The position numbers were made by a program, and so were the translations under genes. Shown here in pieces: positions 1 to 5,115 of a DNA stretch of 5,812 bases (positions are counted from its first letter, which is position 1; every line of letters begins with the position of its first letter). Below the pieces are notes generated by a model. The model saw nothing but the letters and a program-made list of their open reading frames with translations. It was not told the origin of the DNA and searched no databases. Origin of the DNA: an uncultured Lachnospiraceae bacterium (GTDB taxonomy: Bacteria > Bacillota > Clostridia > Lachnospirales > Lachnospiraceae); NCBI GenBank assembly GCA_905236365.1, contig CAJOPP010000524.1:1-5812 (forward strand), written 5' to 3'.

Positions 1-279
1 AAGAAATAAAAATTTCTTCCAGTTATAGGATGTTTCATTTAAGAAACGATAATAAGTATTCTTTGAAACAGCCTCATCTTTATGTTTAGAATTCAGGAAA
101 CGAAATAGATTTTTTCCCTGAAAAACTAACAGTAGTAAAAACTGAAATACCTCAAATGCAGGAACACCACAGGACTTTGTAATATTGGACTGTCGTAACA
201 GCTTTCCAATCTGAAGTTCTTTGATTGCATCAGCAAACGTATTTTGGGTATTTTCAAATTCATTATTATGGTATATCAT
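1..279 (-). CDS. IS4-like transposase, N-terminal part (cut by window edge)
   Basis: This is an open frame of 93 codons without a stop, running from an ATG at 279 to the window edge, so only the N-terminal part of the protein is visible. The translation begins MIYHNNEFENTQNTFADAIK and contains the segments FQFLLLLVFQGKNLFRFLNS and SKNTYYRFLNETSYNW. I recognise these from memory as the N-terminal region of IS4-like DDE transposases that are common in Lachnospiraceae and related Clostridia. Such proteins cut and rejoin DNA at the ends of their own insertion sequence. The catalytic DDE residues would lie beyond the edge, so it is unknown whether the element is intact. A ribosome binding site (AGAGGTG, near 288-296) precedes the ATG at good spacing, and a promoter lies about 50 bases further upstream. 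The exact IS end and any target-site duplication could not be identified. The family call is fairly secure; the subgroup is not. Confidence 0.8.
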   Translation of the reverse strand, partial: MIYHNNEFENTQNTFADAIKELQIGKLLRQSNITKSCGVPAFEVFQFLLLLVFQGKNLFRFLNSKHKDEAVSKNTYYRFLNETSYNWKKFLFL

Positions 280-325
280 AAGACTAGCACCTCTTCTTTA
301 TTGGTTTATTTGATGTGGTAATCTT

Positions 326-353
326 ATTATACCAAAGATCAGGTGCTTTTCAA
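326..353 (-). promoter_or_regulatory. Promoter of the transposase gene (extended -10)
   Basis: Read on the minus strand, a TTGAAA -35 box (348-353) is followed after 16 bases by a consensus TATAAT -10 box (326-331). The TG of an extended -10 (TGGTATAAT) stands just before it. Transcription would start near 319 and give a leader of about 40 bases before the ATG at 279. A perfect TTGACA also lies at 355-360, but it is 23 bases from the -10 box, too far for a normal pair. An imperfect palindrome (GGTGC at 342-346 with GCACC at 362-366, flanked by ATC/GAT) overlaps the -35 region. Confidence 0.6.
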
Positions 354-381
354 ATGTCAACGCACCGATTTATTAAGTTAA

Positions 382-403
382 AATGCTTGGTTTTTCAAGC
401 ATT
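382..403 (-). terminator. Hairpin upstream of the IS promoter, possible weak terminator
   Basis: AATGCTTG (382-389) and CAAGCATT (396-403) form a perfect 8-base-pair stem with a 6-base loop. On the minus strand it is followed by TTAACTTAAT, a poor U-tract, so termination would be weak. Its place just upstream of the transposase promoter fits a barrier against read-through into the transposase gene, a role known for structures near IS ends. This is inference. Confidence 0.3.
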
Positions 404-502
404 CCCACCAGCTACATTGATGGGAAAGTTGAGTTATTAAATAATATCACACAGTTCTACTTCTTTGATTTAATGACTATTATGATATTTAAACAATTTC
501 TT

Positions 503-531
503 ATTGTATCCATGATGTTTCCTAATGTCAA
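503..531 (-). promoter_or_regulatory. Candidate minus-strand promoter with no assigned gene
   Basis: TTGACA (526-531) and TACAAT (503-508) are separated by 17 bases on the minus strand, close to the ideal sigma-A promoter. No gene starts directly downstream. A transcript from about 496 would reach the hairpin at 382-403 and, if it read through, the transposase gene. It could drive a short RNA of roughly 115 bases or be a fortuitous match in AT-rich DNA. Confidence 0.35.
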
Positions 532-770
532 TAAGTATTTTGAGGCAAATAAGAATAAACGTAACTATAGCGACTGTTTACTGGCTTACGAGTGAACTGT
601 AACCAACTATAAGTTATCTGAAAGATTTTTTTCCTTTTATATTCTTTATTGATTAAAACAGAAAGAATAACATCCAAAAGATAAAATATATTTCCAATCA
701 ATTATAATAAAAATTTCATTGTTGAAATACGCCCTTCCACCTTAAGCTATAAAGCAATCAAATTCTATTG

Positions 771-797
771 CAACAGGGGCAAACCGTATGCCTGTTG
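771..797. other. Inverted repeat CAACAGG / CCTGTTG
   Basis: CAACAGG (771-777) and CCTGTTG (791-797) form a perfect 7-base-pair stem around a 13-base loop. Neither side carries a convincing T-run. It lies about 100 bases beyond the lipoprotein stop codon, behind two further hairpins. It may be part of a 3' end structure, but no role can be assigned. Confidence 0.35.
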
Positions 798-808
798 AAT
801 AGTAAAAT

Positions 809-847
809 ATACATTTTTGTATGCACATCTCGCAATCTATGCGAGAT
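809..847 (-). terminator. Possible tandem-hairpin terminator of the lipoprotein gene
   Basis: About 30 bases after the lipoprotein stop codon, ATCTCGCA (827-834) and TGCGAGAT (840-847) form a perfect 8-base-pair stem with a 5-base loop. A second small stem follows (ATACA 809-813 with TGTAT 818-822), and then ATTTTAC on the minus strand. The U-tract is short and displaced from the strong stem, so this is a weak or unconventional terminator. Position and direction fit the end of the lipoprotein transcript. Confidence 0.4.
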
Positions 848-878
848 ACAACCATTTAAGTTTCTTTCAATCTTATTT

Positions 879-2351
879 CTAACGAAGACCCACATCTTCT
901 CCTCCGTCTAATATATACAAAATATTGGCATAATATACACTTGTTCGAAAATCATATCCGCCATTATATGACCGGAATCCCAATTCGCATCTCTGATCAT
1001 AGATATAATCACGGATTTCTTTTTTCTCATTCTTTGACAAACACCCATTATCCAATTTACAAAGAACATATTGATTAAGTAAAACTGCAAAATCTTCAGC
1101 CTGCTCATAATCAAATATAGAAATATCGTCCAATATTTTCACTTTATCAGATGATGTCTCGGAACATTCAATTGCATCTAAAATATCCATCGTACCGTCT
1201 TTTGCATCATACATGATATCAAAAGACCCTCGCTCACCTGTATAAAGATAATAAAAGTAATCTTTTTCAACTGTGTGTGGCTCTAATTGTGGACCATCAA
1301 TATTTAACAATTCGGCAGCTAATTTCAGATAATATAATCCTTTGTAACTTGTCAAATCAGTTTTCTCAAGAATCTGCTCATATATCGATTGCAATGTTTC
1401 ATACTGTTCCATTGTTAATTTAGTATTCGTATATGATAATAGCATCATATACGAAGCAAAATTTTGTGGTGACAGATAGTCATATATGACAGGCTGATAT
1501 AATATCTCTGTATTTTGTGCACAAGTAAATAGCCAATCATTTTTTTCATTAACATTTAATAATCCCATTAAAAAATACAAAACCTGTGTATAGTCTTCCA
1601 AACAAAAATCCATATCCAGTACATATCTTTTTTGGTTACAATCCTGTTGATATTTCTGATATATTTTTTTTAATTCTTTTTGTTTTGTATTATTGCCACA
1701 AAAAAACATATACGCCACTGCTGCCTTTGTATCTAACAGATCATCTATGTATATATTTGTGTACTTGTCTATGCTTTCTTCCGCAAGAATACGATATACT
1801 TCTTTTTGGATATCTGCTTCGTCAGTCCCTCGTTCTCCAGTCTGAAAATAATGATTCAAATATTGATATATATTTTCTCTAATATCCTGTTTTTCGTCAC
1901 CTGTAAATTCGCTGTATTTGGCATCAATCTTCTCTTTTAAAGAATTATTTTTTATATATGTTGCAGCATAATATGCCTCAAAATAGTCTTCTTCATATGA
2001 TTCATCTGAAAGTTCATTTATCAATACATAATCTTTATTCTCATATATGCTTTTTTCAACAGAAAATCGAAAAGTATTATTTTCTTCCACTAATTCTGAC
2101 AAATTCAAATTATGCAAATTGTATAAGTTCTGGATGGAGACCATTTTTAATGGAGAAATACATTTATCACAACTTGCTATTTGAATATTAATCGATTCCC
2201 CGCTCTCAGTATAAATTGCTTTGGCTGATTCAGTCAGTCCATCCGGTAATTTTGAATAAGACAAATAACGAAATCCCGTCTGATTTCCACATCCAGTCAT
2301 GCATATGGCTAAAAGCATCCACATAATCAAATATTTTCCTAATTTATTCAT
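879..2351 (-). CDS. Predicted lipoprotein of unknown function, possible alpha-toroid fold
   Basis: This 490-residue protein starts with a lipoprotein signal: a short basic N-terminus, a hydrophobic stretch and the lipobox MTGC. Cys21 is the expected lipidated residue, so the mature protein should be anchored outside the membrane. A CxxC pair (Cys61, Cys64) lies near the mature N-terminus. The rest is acidic, rich in Tyr and probably mostly helical. Two parts resemble each other: TGERG occurs at 171-175 and again at 371-375. The later segments KELKKIYQ...DFCLEDYTQVLYFL (from 225) and KEIRDYIYD...DFRTSVYYANILYIL (from 444) also align. The C-terminal GGYDFRTSVYYANILYIL recalls the repeats of prenyltransferase/terpene-cyclase-type alpha toroids, but this is a resemblance and not an assignment. 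The ribosome binding site GGGAG (2363-2367) is 11 bases from the ATG. The gene follows the small exported-protein gene but lies behind its terminator, so it probably has its own promoter. Two sampled 60-base lines contain 36 G/C of 120, against 57 of 120 in the FAD gene at 3482-5098. I do not recognise the family. Confidence 0.85.
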   Translation of the reverse strand: MNKLGKYLIMWMLLAICMTGCGNQTGFRYLSYSKLPDGLTESAKAIYTESGESINIQIASCDKCISPLKMVSIQNLYNLHNLNLSELVEENNTFRFSVEKSIYENKDYVLINELSDESYEEDYFEAYYAATYIKNNSLKEKIDAKYSEFTGDEKQDIRENIYQYLNHYFQTGERGTDEADIQKEVYRILAEESIDKYTNIYIDDLLDTKAAVAYMFFCGNNTKQKELKKIYQKYQQDCNQKRYVLDMDFCLEDYTQVLYFLMGLLNVNEKNDWLFTCAQNTEILYQPVIYDYLSPQNFASYMMLLSYTNTKLTMEQYETLQSIYEQILEKTDLTSYKGLYYLKLAAELLNIDGPQLEPHTVEKDYFYYLYTGERGSFDIMYDAKDGTMDILDAIECSETSSDKVKILDDISIFDYEQAEDFAVLLNQYVLCKLDNGCLSKNEKKEIRDYIYDQRCELGFRSYNGGYDFRTSVYYANILYILDGGEDVGLR

Positions 2352-2375
2352 TTAATGATTTTCTCCCGCGTCTCT

Positions 2376-2403
2376 AATGTATTTCGTACTAAAATTCAGC
2401 TAT
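2376..2403 (-). promoter_or_regulatory. Candidate promoter of the lipoprotein gene, with a motif shared with the upstream gene
   Basis: On the minus strand TACATT (2376-2381) could be the -10 box, giving a leader of about 18 bases that includes the ribosome binding site. There is no good -35 box: 16 bases upstream stands ATAGCT. The element TGAATTTTAGTA (2387-2398) ends five bases before the -10 box. That is the same distance as TTGATTTTAGTA from the -10 box of the exported-protein gene. The missing -35 box and shared element may point to an activator, but the evidence is thin. Confidence 0.3.
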
Positions 2404-2431
2404 TAGAAATGTACACTTTCAGATACACTTA

Positions 2432-2461
2432 CAAAAAGAAGCAATCGCAATTGCGATTGCT
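2432..2461 (-). terminator. Intrinsic terminator of the small exported-protein gene
   Basis: A perfect 22-base palindrome occupies 2440-2461, eight bases past the stop codon of the gene at 2470-2937. It folds into a 9-base-pair stem (AGCAATCGC with GCGATTGCT) around an AATT loop. On the minus strand TCTTTTTGT follows at once, giving the stem plus U-tract of a Rho-independent terminator. It separates the exported-protein transcript from the lipoprotein gene, though some read-through is possible. Confidence 0.85.
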
Positions 2462-2469
2462 CTTCAACA

Positions 2470-2937
2470 TTAGTTTTTACAAGTAACAGAATATAATGTA
2501 TTTCCTTTCTTGAAAGATGCTGCTGACTCCATTGATAAATGTGCCAAATTTGTAGGCAAATAAATTGCTCCCGTTGCAGTAACGACATCTGCATTAAGAG
2601 TTTTGCTTCCGCCGGTTATTTTGCCAGATCCTTTTTGACCCTCACCGTCCCATTGTACTCCATCCGGACTTGAAAACTTCCAGGATGTTGTTAACTTACC
2701 ATTATCTTTAGGCCCTTTGTATTCTGCTTGTGTTGACCAATTTGCTACTTTTACATTATGCTTATTCACAACCATTATATGATAAACATTTTCTAATTCA
2801 GCTCTGGTTGTCAGAACATATCCGTTTATTTTTTTACTATTCTGATTTCTTCTTGCTGCATTGACAGGCGATACTATTGTTACTGCCATACATAAACTTA
2901 ATCCTAATGTTACCATTTTTTTCATGATCTTCTTCAT
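2470..2937 (-). CDS. Small exported protein of unknown function
   Basis: This 155-residue protein has a classical Sec signal peptide: a lysine-rich start (MKKIMKKM), a hydrophobic core (about 9-22) and a likely signal peptidase I site after Ala27 (SPVNA). The mature part of about 128 residues is basic, rich in Gly, Ser, Thr and Lys, and looks mainly beta-structured. It has two tryptophans in a WKFSSPDGVQW segment (86-96). There is one cysteine near the C-terminus (Cys153) and no membrane segment or cell-wall sorting signal, so release into the medium or loose surface binding is likely. The start is supported by the ribosome binding site GAGG (2947-2950), nine bases from the ATG. The gene has two candidate promoters upstream and a strong terminator behind it, so it can be transcribed alone. 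Size, charge and secretion would suit a bacteriocin-like protein or a small surface-binding protein, but no family signature is visible and no transporter gene is nearby. Function is unassigned. Confidence 0.85.
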   Translation of the reverse strand: MKKIMKKMVTLGLSLCMAVTIVSPVNAARRNQNSKKINGYVLTTRAELENVYHIMVVNKHNVKVANWSTQAEYKGPKDNGKLTTSWKFSSPDGVQWDGEGQKGSGKITGGSKTLNADVVTATGAIYLPTNLAHLSMESAASFKKGNTLYSVTCKN

Positions 2938-2998
2938 AATTTGTTACCTCACTTTATTTTTTTATGTCAACTTTCATTAACATCTTAATAATAATAGA

Positions 2999-3026
2999 AT
3001 TGTATATTTTACTAAAATCAATGCAA
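2999..3026 (-). promoter_or_regulatory. Proximal candidate promoter of the exported-protein gene
   Basis: On the minus strand TTGCAT (3021-3026) and TACAAT (2999-3004) are separated by 16 bases. Transcription would start near 2992 and give a leader of about 55 bases. One copy of the repeated motif (3010-3022) fills most of the spacer and touches the -35 box, so a protein bound there could block or remodel this promoter. Confidence 0.45.
3010..3022. repeat. Direct repeat TACTAAAATCAAT, copy 1
   Basis: This 13-base sequence recurs exactly at 3141-3153, 131 bases away and in the same orientation. It lies inside the spacer of the proximal promoter. A shorter match occurs at 3366-3375 (TAAAATCAAT), and a variant at 2387-2398 (TACTAAAATTCA) stands before the lipoprotein gene. 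Confidence 0.55.
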
Positions 3027-3110
3027 TTTTTTTATTATTAAAAATATATATCGCAAAGACTACTTTTGATAAATATTAACTCTTTAACAATTTAAACTTT
3101 ACTTTTGAGA

Positions 3111-3140
3111 ATTATACAGATATAGACATTCATTTGTCAA
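3111..3140 (-). promoter_or_regulatory. Distal candidate promoter with consensus boxes
   Basis: Perfect TTGACA (3135-3140) and TATAAT (3111-3116) boxes stand 18 bases apart on the minus strand. Transcription from about 3104 would give the exported-protein mRNA a leader of about 165 bases. A copy of the 13-base repeat (3141-3153) abuts the -35 box on its upstream side, the position expected for an activator or UP-like element. Confidence 0.55.
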
Positions 3141-3153
3141 TACTAAAATCAAT
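3141..3153. repeat. Direct repeat TACTAAAATCAAT, copy 2
   Basis: This is the exact second copy, directly upstream of the -35 box of the distal promoter at 3111-3140. Placement at both promoters suggests an operator, though AT-rich DNA produces such matches more often than average DNA. Confidence 0.55.
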
Positions 3154-3162
3154 ATTTTTCCA

Positions 3163-3187
3163 GTTATTTTAGCAAATAACTTTTTTG
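3163..3187 (+). terminator. Weak stem with T-run, possible plus-strand terminator
   Basis: GTTATTT (3163-3169) and AAATAAC (3174-3180) form a 7-base-pair stem with loop TAGC, followed by TTTTTT. The geometry is right for a plus-strand intrinsic terminator, but the stem has a single G-C pair and would be unstable. No plus-strand gene is visible that would need it. Confidence 0.2.
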
Positions 3188-3454
3188 TATTGAATAATTA
3201 TTATCTGTTCATATATTAATTCTATGGATATTGTATATCTTAATATTTAAAAATCTACACTTAAAACCCCCATTTTTCCTATAATAGACGCAATCACTTT
3301 TCATAGTGCTGTAGCTAGCGATATACTTTCATATGGTTGTGCATATAATATAAGTATCTGTCTCATAAAATCAATTTGACTTTATATATTTAACCACATA
3401 TAAACATGGTGTATGTAAATATGTTTTGAAAGCATCTCCTTGTTCAGTACTTAG

Positions 3455-3480
3455 CCGGACACCGGGGATACTGTCCCCCA
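3455..3480. repeat. GC-rich REP-like hairpin behind the FAD gene
   Basis: This compact GC-rich block in AT-rich surroundings has two mutually exclusive stems. One pairs GGACA (3457-3461) with TGTCC (3472-3476); the other pairs GGGGA (3464-3468) with TCCCC (3474-3478). It lies a few bases past the stop codon of the FAD gene. No T-run follows on the minus strand, so it is not a standard terminator. The pattern of GGACACCGGGG followed by TGTCCCC resembles, from memory, REP-like sequences scattered through clostridial genomes. It may also stabilise the mRNA 3' end. Confidence 0.4.
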
Positions 3481-3481
3481 G

Positions 3482-5098
3482 CTATTTATCAAATGTTGCA
3501 TTGCTCTCCGGACTATATTTTTGTATAATTGCCTCCGCAACTTTCATACCATCCATTGCAGCAGACATGATTCCGCCCGCATATCCGGCACCTTCCCCGC
3601 ACGGATAGATTCCTTTGATATTTGATAAAAACTCTGAATCCCTTTCAATTCTTACAGGCGAGGAGGTTCTGCTCTCCACACCGGAAAAAATTGTATCATC
3701 ATGTGCAAATCCGGATATCTTTTGATCAAAAGACGGCATTGCTTCCAGAATTGATTCTGTAATTAATTCCGGAAGACATTGCCTCAAGTTTCCGAGTTCG
3801 TATCCGCCTTTAATCTGAGGGGTAACTACTCCAACAGATGTGGTCGGAATGTTCTTCTTAAAATCCTCAAATCTCTGAACAACAATCTTTCCATGTCCGG
3901 CTTTATAAATAGCGGACTCTAATTCTCTCTGCAATTCCATGCCGGCAAGAGGGGAATCTGTTTTCAAATCATCTTTCCGAACCGATACGACGATTGCAGC
4001 GTTAGAATTCTCTCCATTCCTTCCACTATAACTCATCCCATTTACAGCAATCCGTCCCTCTTCGGAAGATGCATTCACCACATAACCGCCCGGACACATA
4101 CAAAAAGAATATACGCCTCGTCCCTTTGTTGTCTGATAGGTCAGTTTATATGGTGCTGCGGGTAACAGCTTCGCAGATTCTCCTGTCCCATACATCGCTT
4201 CATTGATCCAGATTGCCGGATGCTCTACTCTTACACCGACCGCAAAATCTTTTGCAATCATATTAATATTTTTGCTGTGTAACATGGTAAAGGTATCTCT
4301 TGCACTATGTCCTATTGCAAGAACGACCTGATTACTCTGCACCCATGTTTCACAGCCTTTATGCAACAATTTTACTTTTGTGATTGTGCCCTGTTCAACT
4401 TCTATATCCACAGCCTTGGTATCAAACAGAAAAACACCCCCAAGAGATTCTACTTCTTCCCTAATCCCTTTTACAACATTAACAAGCAGATCTGTTCCCA
4501 CATGTGGTTTATAATCAAACAAAATGTCTTTCGGTGCACCATGTTTTACAAAAGTCTCTAAAACATATCGGATCCGTCCATACTTGTCTTTTACCTGCGT
4601 ATTTAACTTTCCGTCACTGAATGTGCCTGCCCCTCCTTCTCCAAATTGCACATTACACTCCGGATCCAGTGCAGCTCCTTCAAAAAAATCATTTACCTTT
4701 TTTACACGCTCTTCTACCGGTAGTCCCCGTTCCACAACAATCGGAGCATAGCCTTTTTTAGCAAGCTGCAAAGCACAAAACAATCCGGCAGGTCCAGCTC
4801 CGATAATCAATGGATGATGTTTCATAATCTCCTGCCCTGAATCTGGAAATTGATAATTCACCCTATTAGTTAACATAATATTATTATTGTGAAGTTTTTT
4901 TAGAATCTGCTTTTCATTTGGCAAAGTGACCCATACCGTATATATGTAAAATAGTTCTGGTTTCTTTCTGGCATCAATGGAACGTCTTATAATTTCATAG
5001 CTAGGCACTGTCAGCAAATGAAGCTTTTTCATAATCTGCTGTTCTAATCTTTTGTAATCCTTACTGACCGGAACTTTGATTCCCTGAATTTCAATCAT
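3482..5098 (-). CDS. FAD-dependent oxidoreductase, COG2509 type
   Basis: This is a 538-residue flavoprotein of the uncharacterised COG2509 group. Residues are numbered from the ATG at 5098. Residues 1-90 form a small alpha/beta N-terminal domain typical of the group. The Rossmann FAD-binding motif GAGPAG follows at 100-105, ending its second strand in a Glu (VVERG). The conserved FGEGGAGTFSDGKL is at 152-165, and a CMCPGG motif lies near 333-338. GVESRTSSPVR (473-483) and the C-terminal flavin-contacting CGEGAGYAGGIMSAAMDG (500-517) complete the fold. A GTG seven codons upstream overlaps the preceding stop, but GGAGG (5107-5111) sits eight bases before the ATG at 5098. The protein then begins MIEIQGIKVPV, as in its relatives. 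Length is normal and nothing is missing. The family is thought to be a soluble oxidoreductase, but the substrate is unknown. It follows the BaiN-like gene by 17 bases, consistent with one operon. Confidence 0.92.
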   Translation of the reverse strand: MIEIQGIKVPVSKDYKRLEQQIMKKLHLLTVPSYEIIRRSIDARKKPELFYIYTVWVTLPNEKQILKKLHNNNIMLTNRVNYQFPDSGQEIMKHHPLIIGAGPAGLFCALQLAKKGYAPIVVERGLPVEERVKKVNDFFEGAALDPECNVQFGEGGAGTFSDGKLNTQVKDKYGRIRYVLETFVKHGAPKDILFDYKPHVGTDLLVNVVKGIREEVESLGGVFLFDTKAVDIEVEQGTITKVKLLHKGCETWVQSNQVVLAIGHSARDTFTMLHSKNINMIAKDFAVGVRVEHPAIWINEAMYGTGESAKLLPAAPYKLTYQTTKGRGVYSFCMCPGGYVVNASSEEGRIAVNGMSYSGRNGENSNAAIVVSVRKDDLKTDSPLAGMELQRELESAIYKAGHGKIVVQRFEDFKKNIPTTSVGVVTPQIKGGYELGNLRQCLPELITESILEAMPSFDQKISGFAHDDTIFSGVESRTSSPVRIERDSEFLSNIKGIYPCGEGAGYAGGIMSAAMDGMKVAEAIIQKYSPESNATFDK

Positions 5099-5106
5099 AT
5101 CCATTT

Positions 5107-5111
5107 CCTCC
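5107..5111 (-). promoter_or_regulatory. Ribosome binding site that decides the FAD gene start
   Basis: GGAGG on the minus strand lies eight bases upstream of the ATG at 5098 and downstream of the GTG at 5119. It can therefore serve only the ATG at 5098; the ATG two codons earlier is just two bases from it. Confidence 0.8.
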
Positions 5112-5115
5112 GTTT

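Larger units (their letters stand above)
360..878. other. Non-coding stretch between the IS and the lipoprotein gene
   Basis: I see no gene I can support here. The longest open frame (383-595, plus strand, 70 codons) lacks a ribosome binding site, begins inside a hairpin and is not recognisable. The stretch does contain several inverted repeats: 382-403, 641-668 (ATTCTTT with AAAGAAT), 771-797, 809-822 and 827-847. It also holds a candidate minus-strand promoter at 503-531. The outer end of the insertion sequence probably lies near its left border, but no terminal repeat could be fixed without the other end. Confidence 0.6.
2938..3481. other. AT-rich non-coding stretch upstream of the exported-protein gene
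   Basis: These roughly 540 bases hold no gene I can support. They contain two candidate minus-strand promoters (2999-3026 and 3111-3140), two exact copies and one partial copy of TACTAAAATCAAT, a small stem with a T-run at 3163-3187, and a GC-rich hairpin at 3455-3480. A 31-codon minus-strand frame at 3209-3304 has no convincing ribosome binding site. The length and the two promoters suggest that control of the exported protein happens here. Confidence 0.6.

Noticed and set aside
383..595. 70-codon plus-strand open frame
   Set aside because: It has no ribosome binding site, starts within a hairpin, is not recognisable as any protein, and lies opposite a better minus-strand promoter. It may be a remnant, but coding is unsupported.
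1586..2191. Plus-strand open frames opposite the lipoprotein gene
   Set aside because: They are shadows of the AT-rich lipoprotein coding sequence without ribosome binding sites or recognisable products.
2440..2461. 22-base perfect palindrome as an operator
   Set aside because: The following T-run on the minus strand and its place directly behind a stop codon are fully explained by an intrinsic terminator.
2470..2937. Exported protein as a lactococcin 972-type bacteriocin
   Set aside because: Size, secretion and a GSKT...VV...TG stretch gave a faint echo, but the resemblance is too weak. The membrane protein and ABC transporter genes usual next to that family are absent from the window.
3280..3285. 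TATAAT on the plus strand as a promoter
   Set aside because: No acceptable -35 box lies at the right distance and no plus-strand gene follows.
3209..3304. 31-codon minus-strand frame beginning MKSDCVYYRKNGGFKC
   Set aside because: The two cysteines and basic composition are suggestive of a small peptide, and a TTGATT/TATATT promoter-like pair lies upstream. However, no ribosome binding site precedes the ATG and no family is recognisable.
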